Notes: generated from the sequence alone by a model not told the origin. DNA of 64,000 bases from Tulasnella sp. 424 (GCA_019633425.1 WSUB01000004.1:1-64000); one strand, 5' to 3'; counted from the first letter of the stretch, positions 1-13,045 are shown. Numbers and translations: made by a program.

Positions 1-41
1 CAAAGGCTTCGTTACATGTACGCTTCATCACAGCATCCTTG

Positions 42-133
42 CCGGGGTCTTCGACCCCGGGGTACAGGTTGGGAAATGCCCGTGCCGACCCCGGGGTAGG
101 ATTTCGCGCTCCGCGCGAAAATCCGACCCCGGG
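42..133. repeat. Two GC-rich palindromes (hairpin-forming element)
   Basis: Positions 42-60 form a perfect 8-bp stem (CCGGGGTC / GACCCCGG) with a 3-nt loop. Positions 90-133 form a second, longer hairpin with arms of about 20 bp, one mismatch, one bulged base and a 3-nt loop (TCC, 110-112). Both hairpins share the ACCCCGG unit at their bases. The function is unknown. It could be a small non-autonomous palindromic element or a structured transcript end. Confidence 0.6.
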
Positions 134-608
134 AGTGACCGATTTACCAATGCTTCGACTGCAGCATGCAAGGAAAACTGAATCGCAAATCGCATAGTGG
201 GCTGTTTAACTTTGGCCTTTTGGGCCCTAATCGTGGCCCGGGCTGAGCCTAAATGTCTCAATATTGGTCCCTCGTTTGATACCCTGTAAATCGTTCAATG
301 CATATACATAATGATACAAGTACAAATCCTGGCTTCAATTCCGGCTACTATAGCCCAAGAAGCACACAAATAGGCTAATGTTTGCACGTTGAATCACACC
401 TTATCGCGCCATTTGTAACCATAGGGTATTGCGCCATTCTCGCCGAATATGAGGGTGACCTCACGTATGAGAGCTGGAGTCTGTGCCGAGATGGTCGATT
501 CTTAACTCCGCATTTGGAGCAGCTGCAAAGCCATGAACCGGATCGGTGGAGAAGAAAGGCACTCCTTTAGCATCAGCAGCTGAAGCAGACAGAAGCAGAC
601 CCGGTTGC
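134..608. other. No gene recognised
   Basis: This is the 3' flank of the minus-strand OPT transporter. Short open frames are present, but none shows a recognisable motif. I see no convincing RNA gene here. Confidence 0.5.
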
Positions 609-3600
609 TCAGTGGGTGGGGCGAACGGCGTATGCGTAACCGAACGTACTGTTCTGCCATACTGTATTTCCCCACCAGTTCAACGATGTATTCCCTTGCT
701 TCGGTAGCTGAATTGCAAAAAACAAGATCAGCAGGCCGCATAACGTTCCTACAGATGAAATGGGTCAGTACTCAGAGCTAGCAACACATCGAGACGTCCA
801 GTTACCCAAGTCTAGGGCGCCGCTAAGAATGTAGTTGTATCTCGACCACCATTGAAATCGTCTCTTACGGAGAACGTACTCTGAAATGGAACCCGGGATA
901 CTACCCAGTTAGCGACTTTTTTCTTGGCCTGTCCTAGCTTGACATTCTGCTTACGGAATATGAATCCGACCAAGAAAAAGGAGGTCAGGTTGATTCCTGT
1001 GGCAGGCGGAACGACTTCGCTCGAAAGGAAAAATGTTGGCAGATGGAAGTGACGCAAGGGTGATTTAGGTCTTCTCCTGCTCCACCACCAGAGTGGAATC
1101 GGGAGCAGCGCGCCTATAAGGAGCCCGAACACTTGCGGGAAGTAAAGACCTCCCCGACCATACATACGTGCGGGTCCAATCACCCCCCTGTTGAATCCTA
1201 CGATCAGAACTTCACTTCGTGCTTGATTATACGCATTTCATGACGACGCACCATACAACACTGGCCGTATAGAAAGCCTCGATGCTGGCACATGTTAATT
1301 GACTCTTCTGCCCGGGTTGGCAGATGTCCTTCACTGTGGCGAACAAGTACTTCTTCACGCCAACTTGGGTAAAGTTGGAAACAAAAGTGGCCACAATATG
1401 GACTGAATACCAATTCATTCCGATTCAAATGATTGAACCAGATGAGCCACTGTAATGGAAATGATACGACACTCACCGCAGAAGTTGGCTCGTGGGGGGA
1501 TTTTCATATAATGCCCGAGTTTCAACCATCGCAGATAAACAAGACTCATAAAGGTTATGTTAGGGACCATGGTTTTCAACAGCTGAAAGTGAATTGTAAC
1601 AGGCAGCCGGTTAGCACACGTCACGACCGCCCTCGTCGGACTTTCTTCTGGAGTGAGAACACAGACCATATTTGGCAAAGGCCTTCCAGGCAGGACAATT
1701 CCTGATATAGCTTGGGATATTACGGTGAACTGAACCATACTGCCGGCTGTCGCGTATAGGTAGATTGACGGAAGTAAGAAGACCATCACTTGGGCAATCG
1801 CCAAAAGTGCCACCCAAGCTGGAGTATCAAGTCCCGGCTCTATCTGGCGCCGTAAAACAAGAATGGTCAGTCAAGACAGAGAGGAGGCGAAGGAATTTGC
1901 TTTTTACCTTCAGCGTTATGAAAAGAAGCGGGAAGGAAATGGCAAATAATACCAAGTACCACCAGGTCGGCGTGTCAGGGTATCGTTGCATGAGCTTGGC
2001 GTGAATATCGTTCGCCTCTGCCTCCCTGTCATTGCGGAGCCATCCTAGGATGTTAGGCCCGTAGTTCAACGCGGCATGCGTTACGAGCAACGTCGGCGTG
2101 ATGAACGCCAACATGTAGGTCATGGAAAAAGTGACAGTTAGGTATAACTGTGAGTATTCCTCGTAAGCCGTCGCGTTTAGCCGCATGGTGCTTTGATCTA
2201 TTATTCGATCGATAGCATACGGCTTGGCAAACCGATCGTAGGCGAAGTAGCCCATGATTGGAAGGTGCCCCGTTTTCCAAACCTGTTTCCCAAGGATAGA
2301 AACGTATTCAGCTATCGGTGAACTCGGGTAAACTGGTGGAAGCAGCGTACGTCGATATAATACAGTAACGGCGAAAGAATCCAGTAGAATAGGACAAACC
2401 CGGCGAATATGTGGGCCAGGGCCCACCAAGGTGTGATCATAGGGTTCGCAATGAGGGCGATCTGGTTCCAATCAAAAGTAAGGCCCGTCATACCGAGACC
2501 AGTCACCGTCCCGAAGAGCTGGTTAACAACTTTATTGTCTGAAGAGATTAGGGAGGGTCACTGGCTGCGTTGCAATGCTTAGGAGAGGGAGCGACTTACT
2601 TGGCCAGATCCAACACAGGAAGGAAAAGTACGATAGTCCTGTGAACAGGAATCCTGAATAATGGGTCAGAACATGACATGTAGTACTAAATCAAATAGCA
2701 TAACATACCCGGAATGAAACTATACAGAGTCGCCCCAAGTGTCACAAACCCGAAGAAGGACAGTCTGGCCAACCCACGGTGGTTGTCATCGTCATAGCCC
2801 GCATGAAACATATTCACCATCGCACAGGTTGACAAGTTGCTGGGCCAGATCAACCAGGCCGGACGGATCAAAAGGTGGCGGAAGATTCCGCCCAAGGAGA
2901 AGCCGACTAGCTGGCAGGAAAATAGAAGGAGGAGCTGGAAGCTGGAGACGGAAGCTCAGAATCAGAAGACAGCTCGCACAGTATAGTGAACTGAAACACG
3001 TTACTTGCCCAATGCTCGATTCCGTGTTGTATTTTTTTTCGGACGCGATGATAAACGTCATTGATGGAAAGATACCTGATGCCGTGCTGCAGAGAATGAA
3101 GGCTGCAGTGTGCTCCTTGATGTTGAAGGGGCCGGGATTGAGCTCAAAAACGAAGGAGCCAATGTTCCAGGACCTAATCGGAAGAAGCTCCAAAGCCTTT
3201 CCGAATAGAAAAGTGCAGACACTGGTGAAGCGGAAGCATGTCAGAGAGCATGCTATCGTCGAAAGGAGAAGTCACATACAGTAGAACGGAAAACCCGATA
3301 GGGGGACTGGGATACCTCAGAAAGAAGTACATCCCACTACTACTCATCAAGACCGCTAGCACTAGTCCTACGGTCCACATTCGCCATGTGAGGCACGGCA
3401 TGTCGGGATCATCAACGTTGGAGACACAGGCGCGGACCTCCGCATATGGGGAGTCCTCGTCTTGACCTATGCCGGAGTCTAGATACCTTGCGGTGGCTAC
3501 TTCAGCTGACGGTGGGGAAACAGGGGCGGTGAAATCTTCTGAAGATGATAAAATATTTCTATCTCACAGACACTGTAAGCCAGGCGAAGCTGTACAACGA

Positions 3601-4161
3601 TTGTAGCTCATGTAGTACTCACTTTGATGCCTTTCCAATGCTTGAATTTGATGGGCCGACCTCCGGCAGACCATCCTCCAAATCCATTGTATCGCGATGG
3701 AAGCTGTTTGGTGTGGTGGATTCTGCGATGGATGATAGTTGCGAGGAAGTCGCAGGACGAGATGATGCTAGGGCTTCAGGAGGAGGTACAAAGGTGAACA
3801 TCATGCCTCCAGATCCTCCAGTAGAAGGAGTCGGTGCGATTCTGCTCTGAATGCTGTTGAAACGTTGCTCCATCATCGAGCCATGGGATGGAGAAAGTGG
3901 AGATGGCGGGCCATCCGAGTTGGGCGTAATGGGAAATGAAATGGAAGTAGCGGTGGGTCCAGTGGTAAGATTTCGGGAATGGCTAGATAGAGATGGAGGC
4001 CCGCCACTGAGCTCCGTCATTTCACTCAATTGAGTGGACGGGACATAAGACGGATAGGCCCCGTTCCTGGACTGAACATCCTCCGGAGGTGCGAAGCTAA
4101 AGATGTTGTCTGCTTCTGTTATTGGCGAATATCGGATATGCTGGCGGTTGGAGGAGGTCAT
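609..4161 (-). CDS. OPT-family oligopeptide transporter
   Basis: This is a polytopic plasma-membrane transporter of the oligopeptide transporter (OPT) family, which moves small peptides or related substrates with protons. In gene order from the right, the fragments show a Ser/Pro-rich cytosolic N-terminus (from 4161), the block SPYAEVRACVSNVDDPDMP, the first helix region, the family signature NPGPFNIKEH (about 3130-3160), PSNL, a segment with YPDTPTWWY (about 1970), the GALLPIPLWW block (about 1110), WWSRYNYILSGALDLG (about 835-870) and LPKQGNTSLNWWGN just before the stop. The last two introns resolve cleanly, giving a TGA at 609-611. The gene has many short introns. The join between the 4161-3619 frame and the conserved N-terminal block near 3540-3400 did not resolve with a simple GT-AG intron, so the start codon is tentative. 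The family call is secure. The substrate is not. Confidence 0.85.
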
Positions 4162-5730
4162 GACTGGCTGGGAGGCACCCTTGGGAAACAGTCAGGCATT
4201 GAGAATATATCAGGTCGGTGGACGAATCGAAGAATAAGCGCCTGTAATCGAGGGTTCTGAACCTGTGCATCCGAGTTCATCTAGCATATGAACGGCGTTT
4301 CCATGTTCCGAAAGAGGTTTGAAGATTCGGACCTCCATTGCACGTGTGTGGGTCGGTCGGAATCGCAGAGGCCGCATCAGGCCTGTTAACTGGCTTCGAC
4401 CGTGGAACATCCAGGGGCCGAACGAAACATCCCACAAAGACTCGGACCCCATTCTTTCTGACGCTTAACTCTGCGCGGCGCTGCACGCGACGCGTTTGCG
4501 CATCCTCAGGAGAAAGTTCCGCTTGCCCCGCACTACGAAATACGCGTGTATAATGAAGGGAGGGCTATTGTAACGTATGTAAATGAAATTCAGTAAGTGG
4601 GTGGGCCCAACGGATTCTATGGTCTGCATCGGCAATAGGGTCCTGACGCTCGTGCTATCTCGAAACACTGCCCACCCTTGGTCACTGCAATCGTACGAGC
4701 AGGCTCTCGAATCTACGCTTCTGTGGACCCCAAGTGAGCCACTGAAGGCGGAAGGACACGAGACATCTGGGAATTTGGTTAGCCGCCGGGTCCTCCGGAT
4801 GACTTGAAGCCGTCCCGGGATACCTAAAGGGGTAGGTGGCGAAATGCTTGATCAAAGATAACCATCACAATAGCGCCTAGTCGGGATAATGGTTGCCTAC
4901 CGAGTCCTGCAAGCAAGTCTTGGTATACCGTGGATTTCTGGCGCTTCAGAAGCTATTGATTCAGCTTGTTGTAATTAACGAATAGTGGGCTGAGAACGCA
5001 GAAGTTCTCAAAAGAGGCGAAAATAGATCTTGTCAACCCCTGTAATAGTATTCGTGAAATACATCGTAGAAGGTGGTAGGCTGCACCGCTACATTGCTCT
5101 CTGAAGAAAAAAACATAGGCCATGAAAGGTCAGATCCATGTTCAAACGCTGGTTGGAAATGTGCTTCTATTCCCGATGACGTATTGCATACCCTGAACGT
5201 GGCTCTAGAGTCACTGGGAAGGCGTATCACGAGGCCTCGGAACTCGTGCAGTTGGGCAGCGCGGTCGCACTGCTCGAGTGTCCCCAGTACAGGCCAGGGG
5301 CCATCGCGAAAATCCCAGATCCAGACGAGCTCTGAAATGGGACCGTAGCGATCTATAACGCTCTAGTAATAAAAATGTTTTCAAAGGGATTGATTTGCTG
5401 GCGGCTGCGCTGTGTCTAACCGCCCAAGGAGGTCCGAGAGGCGGGACTTGGGGGCGTGGAGGATTTGGCTCGCGCTGTCGAGGCACAAGCAAATAGGCAC
5501 ACGGTTCGGGTTCACCTGACGGGGCTCCTGTTTACCTCGCTGCCCTCAACCTCGTCAGTGCCCTCGGCGACTCTTTTCCGACTGACCAAGATATTCAAAA
5601 ACATCATAGGAGAAGCTGTAGTGAAGTATTCGTGCCTCTGTAGACCTCATTTCGCCTATTGCAATCCAGACTAGCCCGCGTCTCGACGCGTCTCCCCCCT
5701 TATAATTACGCTCTAATCAGCCCGCATACT
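4162..5730. other. Intergenic region between divergent genes
   Basis: This lies between the start of the OPT transporter (-) and the start of GCP3 (+), so it should hold both promoters. Short frames on both strands lack family motifs. I see no RNA gene or strong repeat. Confidence 0.5.
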
Positions 5731-8700
5731 ATGGAGCGTCGATCCGGTTTCAGAGCTCAACCATCCGGAATCCAGTCTCTCGTAGAGGCCCTAGTACCCG
5801 CCTGTCGGTCCGACGAAAGTCTTCGACGCGACTTGGTGGACCATTGCCAGGAGCTACTCAACAGGTTCGTTCCCGCTCGTGCAACGCCTCACGACCGCGC
5901 TAAATTGTATACCTTATTAGTAAGAAATCATCAAGGCGAGAGCCAGATATCTCTCATCTCAGCAGCATAATTAAACGTCAACGTTTGTCGTTCTTGGCTT
6001 GGAATTCTCCGCTTAGCAAGAGACCTGACTGATACCCAGTAACCCAGGCTTCGAGCTCTTCCTCCTCCGTTCCAGCCCAACGCTTTACAAACCTATTGCA
6101 GCGGCTACTTGACCAGGTTGGTACTTTCGAACTTCTCGCTTTAGCCTGCGCTAAATTGACCCTCACCAAGGAAACCGTCACGCAAAAACATGATGTCCTC
6201 CTCTTCCTGCATTCCCTTCATCAATCCCCTTCCTCCTCTCCAGTAGAGTCGAGACCGCGATCTCATTCTCTGCTTCCTTCCTTGACTGTCCCCTCAGTGA
6301 CCGTCAATGGCCACAAATCTCCAGCCAACGGCTTGTCACCGTCTCCCTTACCACCTCTCGAGAAGCCGTCATTGCCGAAGTCTTCGAAAACAAAGGCGGA
6401 TATTCTCAAGGAGTATCGAGCAAAAGCAGGTGTGTGAAGCTTGTCTTGTGGGTGGAGCTTTGTCTAACAGTGGCGGACAGGACGACCTCATATTCCGGAA
6501 CATGTCTTAGTCCGGGATACATTATACCTTCTCCAAGGCATATCCGGAAACTACGTGTTTTTTGAAGACGCGGATGGCGAGGAGGAAAGAAAAGTGATGT
6601 TTAGGGAGTCCTCGGTGCGTCCCCAGATATTTATATCACAGCCTCCCCTGACTTGCGTTTTCCAGAAGTGGCACATTTCACCCTCGACCCAAGCTCTCGT
6701 GCTCAGGCTCTCTGAGCTAGGCCACCTATATAGTCGGGTTTCTTCATTTGTCCGGGACTCCGAAGGGCAGCCTTCGATCGGCCTAATCAAGCAAAGCCTG
6801 TGCCACCATTTGCAACAGCAGCTCACTGAATACTATCGCATGGTCGCCGTTCTAGAGTCTCAGATGAAGACCAAGGATGACCCAGCTACAGAGGACGCTC
6901 CTCAAACAAGTACAGGCTTGACTTTGCGCCGATTGGAAGTATGGACAGAAGACTGGACTCTGAGGATGAGGATGATGAGCGTCAGCGTTGAAGCATGTCG
7001 AAGTATGGGGACCCCTCCTTTCTGAACTCTTCCTTTGGCTAACGGATACCTAGGCAATAGCGGCGGAGCTCTGGTTAGCTCGATCCACGAATACACGGAT
7101 AACGGAGATCCTTTCATTCGCCAATTTACTGACCAACTCTTGGAGGAGGCAAGTACACATCAGCTTTCGGGCTCTCTGCCACGGTCTAACTTGCCGCAGG
7201 TATCGAAACCATTCTTTGCCACTCTCCACCGGTGGATATATTCGGGCGATTTGCAAGATCCATTTTTGGAATTCTTCGTGGCGGTAGACCCTCAGTTAGC
7301 CAATCAGAACTACTCCAAGCGCAACTCTTTCGACCCTGAAGATATGCGGGAACGCGAAACAGGGGCTAAAATCTGGAAAAGCAAATACAAGTTCAGGAAA
7401 GAGATGCTTCCTCGCTTCGTAGGCGAAGAGTTTGGTCGCAAGGTTTGTCTGGAACAGTTCATTTCGAAAATCCCTCGCTGAACAAATACCCACAGATATT
7501 CTCGACTGGTAAAAGCTTGAACTTTATCCGGTACAGTTGTCAAGACAGCGAATGGGTAGCAACAAGGAGCAAGCTCAGTACTACAGGAAAAGGTAGGTCA
7601 ACCCGACCGGGCTGTCGAGCTCTAACTCACGCCCTGCACCGTCAGTACTGAAGTACAGCGACATCGCTGGTCTTGAGCGATCTATCGACTCAGCCTACCA
7701 AGTTGCAAGCAAACGACTCTTCGACATGTTTTTCGACAAATTCAAATTGATGGACCATCTGCTTGCGTTAAAAAGCTACCTCCTCCTGGGGCATGGAGAT
7801 TTTGCCGAGCATTTGATGGAGACCCTTTCGTGAGTACCGCCGCTCATTCGGCGGGCGTTTTCTCACTGCAAATGAAACCGTAGTCCCCACCTTGCCAAAC
7901 CAGCCAATAACCTGCAGCGCCACAAATTGACGAGCAGCCTGGAGACAGCAATTCGAGCGACCAATGCACAACTCGACCCCGTCGATGTGCTTCGGCGTCT
8001 TGATGCCAGGATGCTCGAGTTCACTCATGGCGAGATCGGCTGGGATGTATTTACATTGGAGTACAAGGTGGATTCCCCTGTGGACACTGTTTTGGACCCC
8101 GAAGCTATGAGGGCCTACTTGCGAATCTTCAGTCACTTGTGGAGGATGAAGCGCGTTGATATTGCGTTGCGCAATAGTTGGATGAAGATCACAAGCGAAT
8201 CAAAGGCATTCGCTCGCGTTCCAGGTATTATTCAAACCAAATATGGAGAAAAAGGTTCTAACGTGCACTGCGCAGGCCTAAAAGCCGATTGGCATCAAGT
8301 CCGCATTGCCATGTCCGAGATGATCTTTTTCATTCGACAGCTACAAACCTATACACATTTGGTCGTTATCGAGGGGTGTTGGAAGGAGCTCCAGGAATTC
8401 TTAGGGAAAAAGGAAGGAGATCTCGACTCGCTAATTCAAGCGCACCGTGCGTACTTGGAGCGCATGGAGACGAGGGCGATGCTTTTACGTTCAAAGCACG
8501 GCAAGCGGGTAAGTTGAATGGCTTTCCACCCTGTTCGTTGTGCAGGAGTTTGAGTAATAACGTGGGTCTCAGGAACAATACCTCTCCGATGTCAAGGAAT
8601 GCTTCGATAGAGCGCTTAACTTTGTGGAGGGAGTGGTGAGACAGAATTTCCTTCGACTAGGATCTGCGTGAGACTGACACATTATGACGTTGGAAAAGGA

Positions 8701-9109
8701 TTCATTCCATAACCATTCCCTCAACGTGGCCGCCAGGTTGGACGCAGAGAGAGATGAGTATCGAGTGAGAAGTGTTTTCCCCGAATTCGGCGCCTCAGCA
8801 CTCACGACCGTCATCCACGCGTAGGGTGTTTATACACGGGAAGGCCGTACAACGCCAGTCAGTCGCCATGACGAAGGGCTTCAACGTACCCTCAGACGCC
8901 TGAGGGAGTTCAGTACGGAGTTCTCTGAGCGAGCTTGTAGAGTCGCCATCGGCACGCAGACCCATGAGGATTCGAAGTGCAAGGTTCTGGGTCAGATGTT
9001 GGCATTCAGCGATTATTATGCCAATAAGCGACAGCGGCTTAGGGAAGAGGAAACCGCTCAGGCTCAAGGTCTGTCGATTGCACCTTCCTCTGTAGGGACG
9101 CGTGCATGA
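5731..9109 (+). CDS. Gamma-tubulin complex component 3 (Spc98/Alp6 family)
   Basis: This is a subunit of the gamma-tubulin small complex, which nucleates microtubules at spindle pole bodies and cytoplasmic sites. The ATG at 5731 starts the frame with MERRSGFR. Introns separate the exons that follow. They carry, in order, LVRDTLYLLQGISGNYVFF, RLSELGHLYSRV, LCHHLQQQLTEYYRMVAVL, LTLRRLEVW, DPFLEFFVAVDP, LPRFVGEEFGRKV, KSLNFIRYSC, DPVDVLRRLDARMLE, GWDVFTLEYKVDSPVDTV and YLRIFSHLWRMKRVDIAL. These are the conserved Spc97/Spc98 N- and C-terminal blocks in the order seen in GCP3, rather than GCP2. The last exon reads through LGQMLAFSDYYANKRQRL to a TGA at 9107-9109. The N-terminal half contains a Ser/Pro-rich linker (about 6190-6430). 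It is the only plus-strand gene in the first 12 kb. Confidence 0.92.
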
Positions 9110-9191
9110 CTTGTCCCCTGTTATTCTACACGTTGACTGTATGTTTATACCCCATGTATCGTATCGTACCACGCCTATCCTACGTACTGAT

Positions 9192-11722
9192 TTATGACCG
9201 AGCGTATCGCATCGCTTGAGGAGAAGTTAAGCGGCGGAAAAGAGCTGCTAACGTCCTTCCACCCTCCGGTCCCCACTCTCCTGCCGCTATCTCCTCGCAG
9301 CATTGATCGAATACCTCTGACCTATTAGGGTTCCAGGAGTAAGTTCCCCCAGTAGTAGTTGTGAGAGCTTAAAACAAGATAACGCACCTTGAAACCAGGT
9401 CAAAGTGTTCAATGATGTAGTCTTCGACCATCGAATGAACCTCTTCCCAGAAGCGCGTTGCCAGCAAAAGCGGGAACGACGATTTCGGAGTAATGGTGTT
9501 CATCATGTGTTCTAACGCGAGTTGTTGCAAGCCCGACAATCCATAACGATGCGCGACTTGATAGATGGCAAGGGCCGAAGCAGGAGGAAGTTCGGTGGTA
9601 GGATGAGGGTGAGGATCAGCTGTTGGACCGGGAGGTAGACTTGCGTTTGCACTAGAAGGAGCGTGAATCGTGGGCGGATATCGAGCGCGTTGAGGTGAGG
9701 CCGACGTCGACGGCCGAGCAGCTTGTGAGCTCGTAGGCTGGGAATTGGACGGCGCCAATGGAGCTGCCTTGTTGGGAGATGCGGGTGCCCCGGGTCGACG
9801 AGACACGGGGGGATTGAGGGAGGTCGACGTTGATCTGGAGCCGATCATGACACTCGTTCTTCCTCCTCTAGCCGCGGATGGCCCTCCGCCTCGTGAAGGA
9901 CCACCGGCCGAAGGATAAGCGACCTGTTTTCCCTTCACTACCGAGTCCGAAGCAACACCGTCTGGAACGGTTGCTGCCGTGCCTGCGCTCGAAGCACTGC
10001 GAACGCTCATTTCGTGGCTATGTTCGTCGTCTTCCCGCTCCTGTGCTCCAGGACTGTCTTCTCCTTGCTGGTGGGGAGACCGAACGGACATGGACAGTGA
10101 TTGGTCGTTGGTTCCGCGGATGGTTCTCCAGTCCCACTCCCCCTGCCCGGGCCTGCCAGTGACCGGGCTCAGTGAGTGGACGCTCCAACCTCCCGAGCCC
10201 GTCATGACTCCTTTTGGATCGTCTTCCTCTTTGAAGAGAATCCAGTCAGCGTAGACCCACTTGAGAAGCCAGTACACAGTAATAAAGTCAGCTTCCGTGA
10301 CAATAATGTCGTGAATCCTGCGCGGAGGGTGGACAGCTTCCGACTGGTGGGGATATGTGGTTGTCGTAGACTCGGCGAACGCAGAAGCAAGCATGGTGGC
10401 AAAATATTCGGATCGGCGTTTGAGGACGTCGCTATGCGCGTACAACGTCCTCTTGCGCGCCAGAATTGACGTGGAGGAAGACGAAGACGAGGAACCCCGG
10501 GAATGAGGGGTGCCTGTATCGTCCAGCCTGCTGTCTTGAGGCTCGTACCATTCCAAGGTGACAAACCGAACATCGCCAGTGTCTGTGAAGAGTCATCGTA
10601 AGTCTGGATAGGGGTTCTTCCTAAGCAGGAGATAAACCTACTGGGGTTGTCAAGAGATGATTCGAGGCCTTCAAGTAAATCTTTTGGTACATAATATGCT
10701 TGAGGAAATTGAGGATAGAATCCAACCGGAGAATGAATTTGGATGCACATTACAAAAGAGTCATGGGCTGATATCCGGGGATGAGCCAGGAGTGAGGATA
10801 GTGTTGGAAGCTGGCATTCTGATAATATTCGGTGATTGTCAGTACTGGAGGCAGCGAAGAATAGTCACATTTCCCAGTTCCACTTACCCCAGAACTCGTT
10901 TCCCTTTCTGAAGGCGAATTCTGGCTCCCAATGCTCCCATACCCAATCGCTCCTTGCACCTCTGTCGCCAGCTCGGTCTTCCCTCGACTTGATAGCCACC
11001 ATAATGGCGGAACCGAACTCGTACTCCGGGTGGGCAAAATCAAGAAACAGCGATGTTACATATAGTGACAAGGTGGGTATTTTGGAAGTAGCCGAAACGC
11101 TTGTTGGCGAGATACCTGCGGTGGGCGTCGGGGAGCGCTGGTCTTCTGGAGACGGAGTCCTGGCAAGCTCCACTTTGAACTTGTTTTCTCCATTTTCACC
11201 TATCATTGGACTTTGCTTGAGCACCAACGGAATACCGTCGTCATCAACGCCAACGTCGCTACTGCCGCTCGAACCCGTCACGTCGGACGAGACCGACTCG
11301 ACATGATCCCGAAGAACAGCTGCATGTTTAATAGTCCACTCAAATGCCTGTTTGATAATTTAATATGTTCCTTCTTTTCAGCACCCTGCAAACCGTAGGC
11401 AACCCGCTAAAGGACAAAGCGTGGCGTAACGTACCGAGAAAGTCCACTGCCTGGTGGTGGCCTCAGGCATTGATGCAGTCTGGGATTGAGCATATTGATT
11501 GTCGTCAGCTAAGCCACTCGAAGTCGTTCGCGGTGGAGAAGGCGTCGGAGCTGGCGCAATAATGCTTTGGCTGGAATTTGCAGACCGACGGCTAGTCCAT
11601 GGCCATTGAGGTGCAGGGAAGAGATTGGAAGGCCGCGGAGAGCTTGAGGACGGGGTATTAACACGAGGATATCGCACGGGAGCGTCTGAAGCAAAGTGGG
11701 AGCTGTTTGACGAGAATGACAT
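9192..11722 (-). CDS. BTB/POZ protein with N-terminal MATH-like region
   Basis: The protein has a BTB/POZ fold split by a long disordered insert. The N-terminal part (ATG at 11722, MSFSSNSS) is Ser/Pro-rich. It leads into a region resembling MATH-like domains of basidiomycete BTB proteins: QWTFSAFEWTIKHAAVL joined across a clean phase-0 intron, then LYVTSLFLDF and FVICVQIHSP. The BTB core follows: LYAHSDVLKRRSEYFATML, then IIVTEADFITVYWLLKWVYAD, a Ser/Pro-rich insert of about 180 residues, and ALAIYQVAHRYGLSGLQQL. A final exon joins in phase after a GTGCGT donor and ends RRLTSPQAMRYARS with a TAA at 9192-9194. BTB proteins commonly mediate dimerisation or act as cullin-3 adaptors, but no partner can be named here. 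The frame is open beyond 11722 without a nearer ATG, so more upstream exons are possible. Confidence 0.8.
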
Positions 11723-11884
11723 GGCGTTTGTCGTCCGAGGTGGTGGTTGCTCTGCCAACACGCGCTCTTCGGTCACGCATTCGGTCTCCGTGACATCTCC
11801 GAGCCTCCACCAAGACAAGCCGCCCAACCCACTGGCAGACCGAGCCCGTCGATTGGTTTCACTAGGAGATCAAAGCATTATGCC

Positions 11885-12400
11885 ATATAGACATTATATA
11901 ACATAAAGTACGTAACGCACAATTGAAACGAGCAAAAATCGGGATCTGCGGAAAACGGAGCACCGCCCGAGGCGTATCGAACGTGGTACGGAGAGCAAGC
12001 TCCTCATCCGGGCCATTCAGATAAGAGCTAATTGCAAAGAAAACATATAGGTTAGCGTATGCCTGAGTGAAGATGACCGAGAGGTGGCAAATTAGAAGAA
12101 TAATTTCAGGATGTGGAGAAAGAGTTGTGCACCAATGGGGTCTTGCGACCTTGATAATAGAGAAGAAAGGTTTAAAGCAGTTCGCTCATCACATATCGCT
12201 CCGGGGAGAAGAATGCGCGCGGTGGGGGCAGCAGAAGAATGGAGGACATACCATAACAACTCGCACGACCGTTGGGTTGGGTTGAACAAGCCTTTAAGAA
12301 AGTTGGTAACTTCGCTATTTACAACGGTTTGGGCAGCCTTGTTGAGAAAATACTGAGGCCTTGGGAAATAGTTGAAGCCATGCTATCCAACAGCAACACG
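11885..12400 (-). other. Possible coding exons, unresolved (upstream part of the BTB gene or a separate small membrane protein)
   Basis: Two minus-strand open stretches look protein-like. One contains FPRPQYFLNKAAQTVV and FLKGLFNPTQRSCELL (about 12390-12100). The other, in a different frame, contains a hydrophobic segment and then SSYLNGPDEELALRTTF and AVLRFPQIPIFARF (about 12120-11930). They lie directly upstream of the BTB gene in the same orientation. I could not join them to each other or to that gene with consistent splice phases. No family was recognised. Confidence 0.3.
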
Positions 12401-12639
12401 CGGCTGTGGACTCTGGAGGTGAAGAAAGTTAAAGTCTAGGCGAAGGTAGGAAAGTAGCAATGTTGGTAAGCACCCCACGGATTCCCACCGTTGTGCCACC
12501 GAGAACCATCTCCCCTACTCAAGGCAAAAATCAACTCGGAAGCCCGAACACGCTACTAACCTACCGGTAAGTCTAATATCAAGTTCAGTATTTATGATTA
12601 CTAAATCTCGGGGGGGTATGTAGCTCTGATCCAGTCAAG

Positions 12640-13045
12640 ATGACGACTGAGCGCCGGGCAGCAGCCAAGCCATCCCCGTCTCCAGAAACCTTTGATTTCC
12701 TGTCCGCCAGAATTTCTCCTACTTTGGAAACTAAAGAAAACCGAAGTCGCGTTGCAATAAAAGGTAGACCGCCCGTCGATCCGACACATGCGCCGTTCTA
12801 TAAGCACTTGTTGCTCCTGGGCTTTGTATGCCCGCCTGTTTGGTGGTTTGCAGCCTGCTACAAACGGGACATGGATGATCCATGTGAGTTGAGCGCTTTC
12901 CGTGCTCGATTATTTTTGACTTAAAAAATTCCTACTTTCAGTTAACGTGCTCTTCCGCTTCCGTTGCCAATGCCTCGCTCTCGTCAGTTTCGTTATTGCT
13001 GTGGCCTGTATTATTCTTGCTATCATAACGGTCACTCAAAGTTGA
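12640..13045 (+). CDS. Small membrane protein with two transmembrane segments, conserved-type hypothetical
   Basis: The first exon starts at ATG 12640 (MTTERRAAAKPSPSP). It encodes a basic, Ser/Pro-rich N-terminus with KGRPPVDPTHAPFYKHLL and a hydrophobic stretch LLLLGFVCPPVWWFAACY. A phase-1 intron (GTGAGT donor, TTTCAG acceptor) joins it to DPFNVLFRFRCQCLALV, a second hydrophobic helix and the end ITVTQS, with a TGA at 13043-13045. The predicted protein is about 115 residues. Similar short proteins with a PPxWW motif before a helix are widespread in basidiomycetes, but I know of no function. The clean splice and two well-placed helices support a real gene. Confidence 0.7.
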
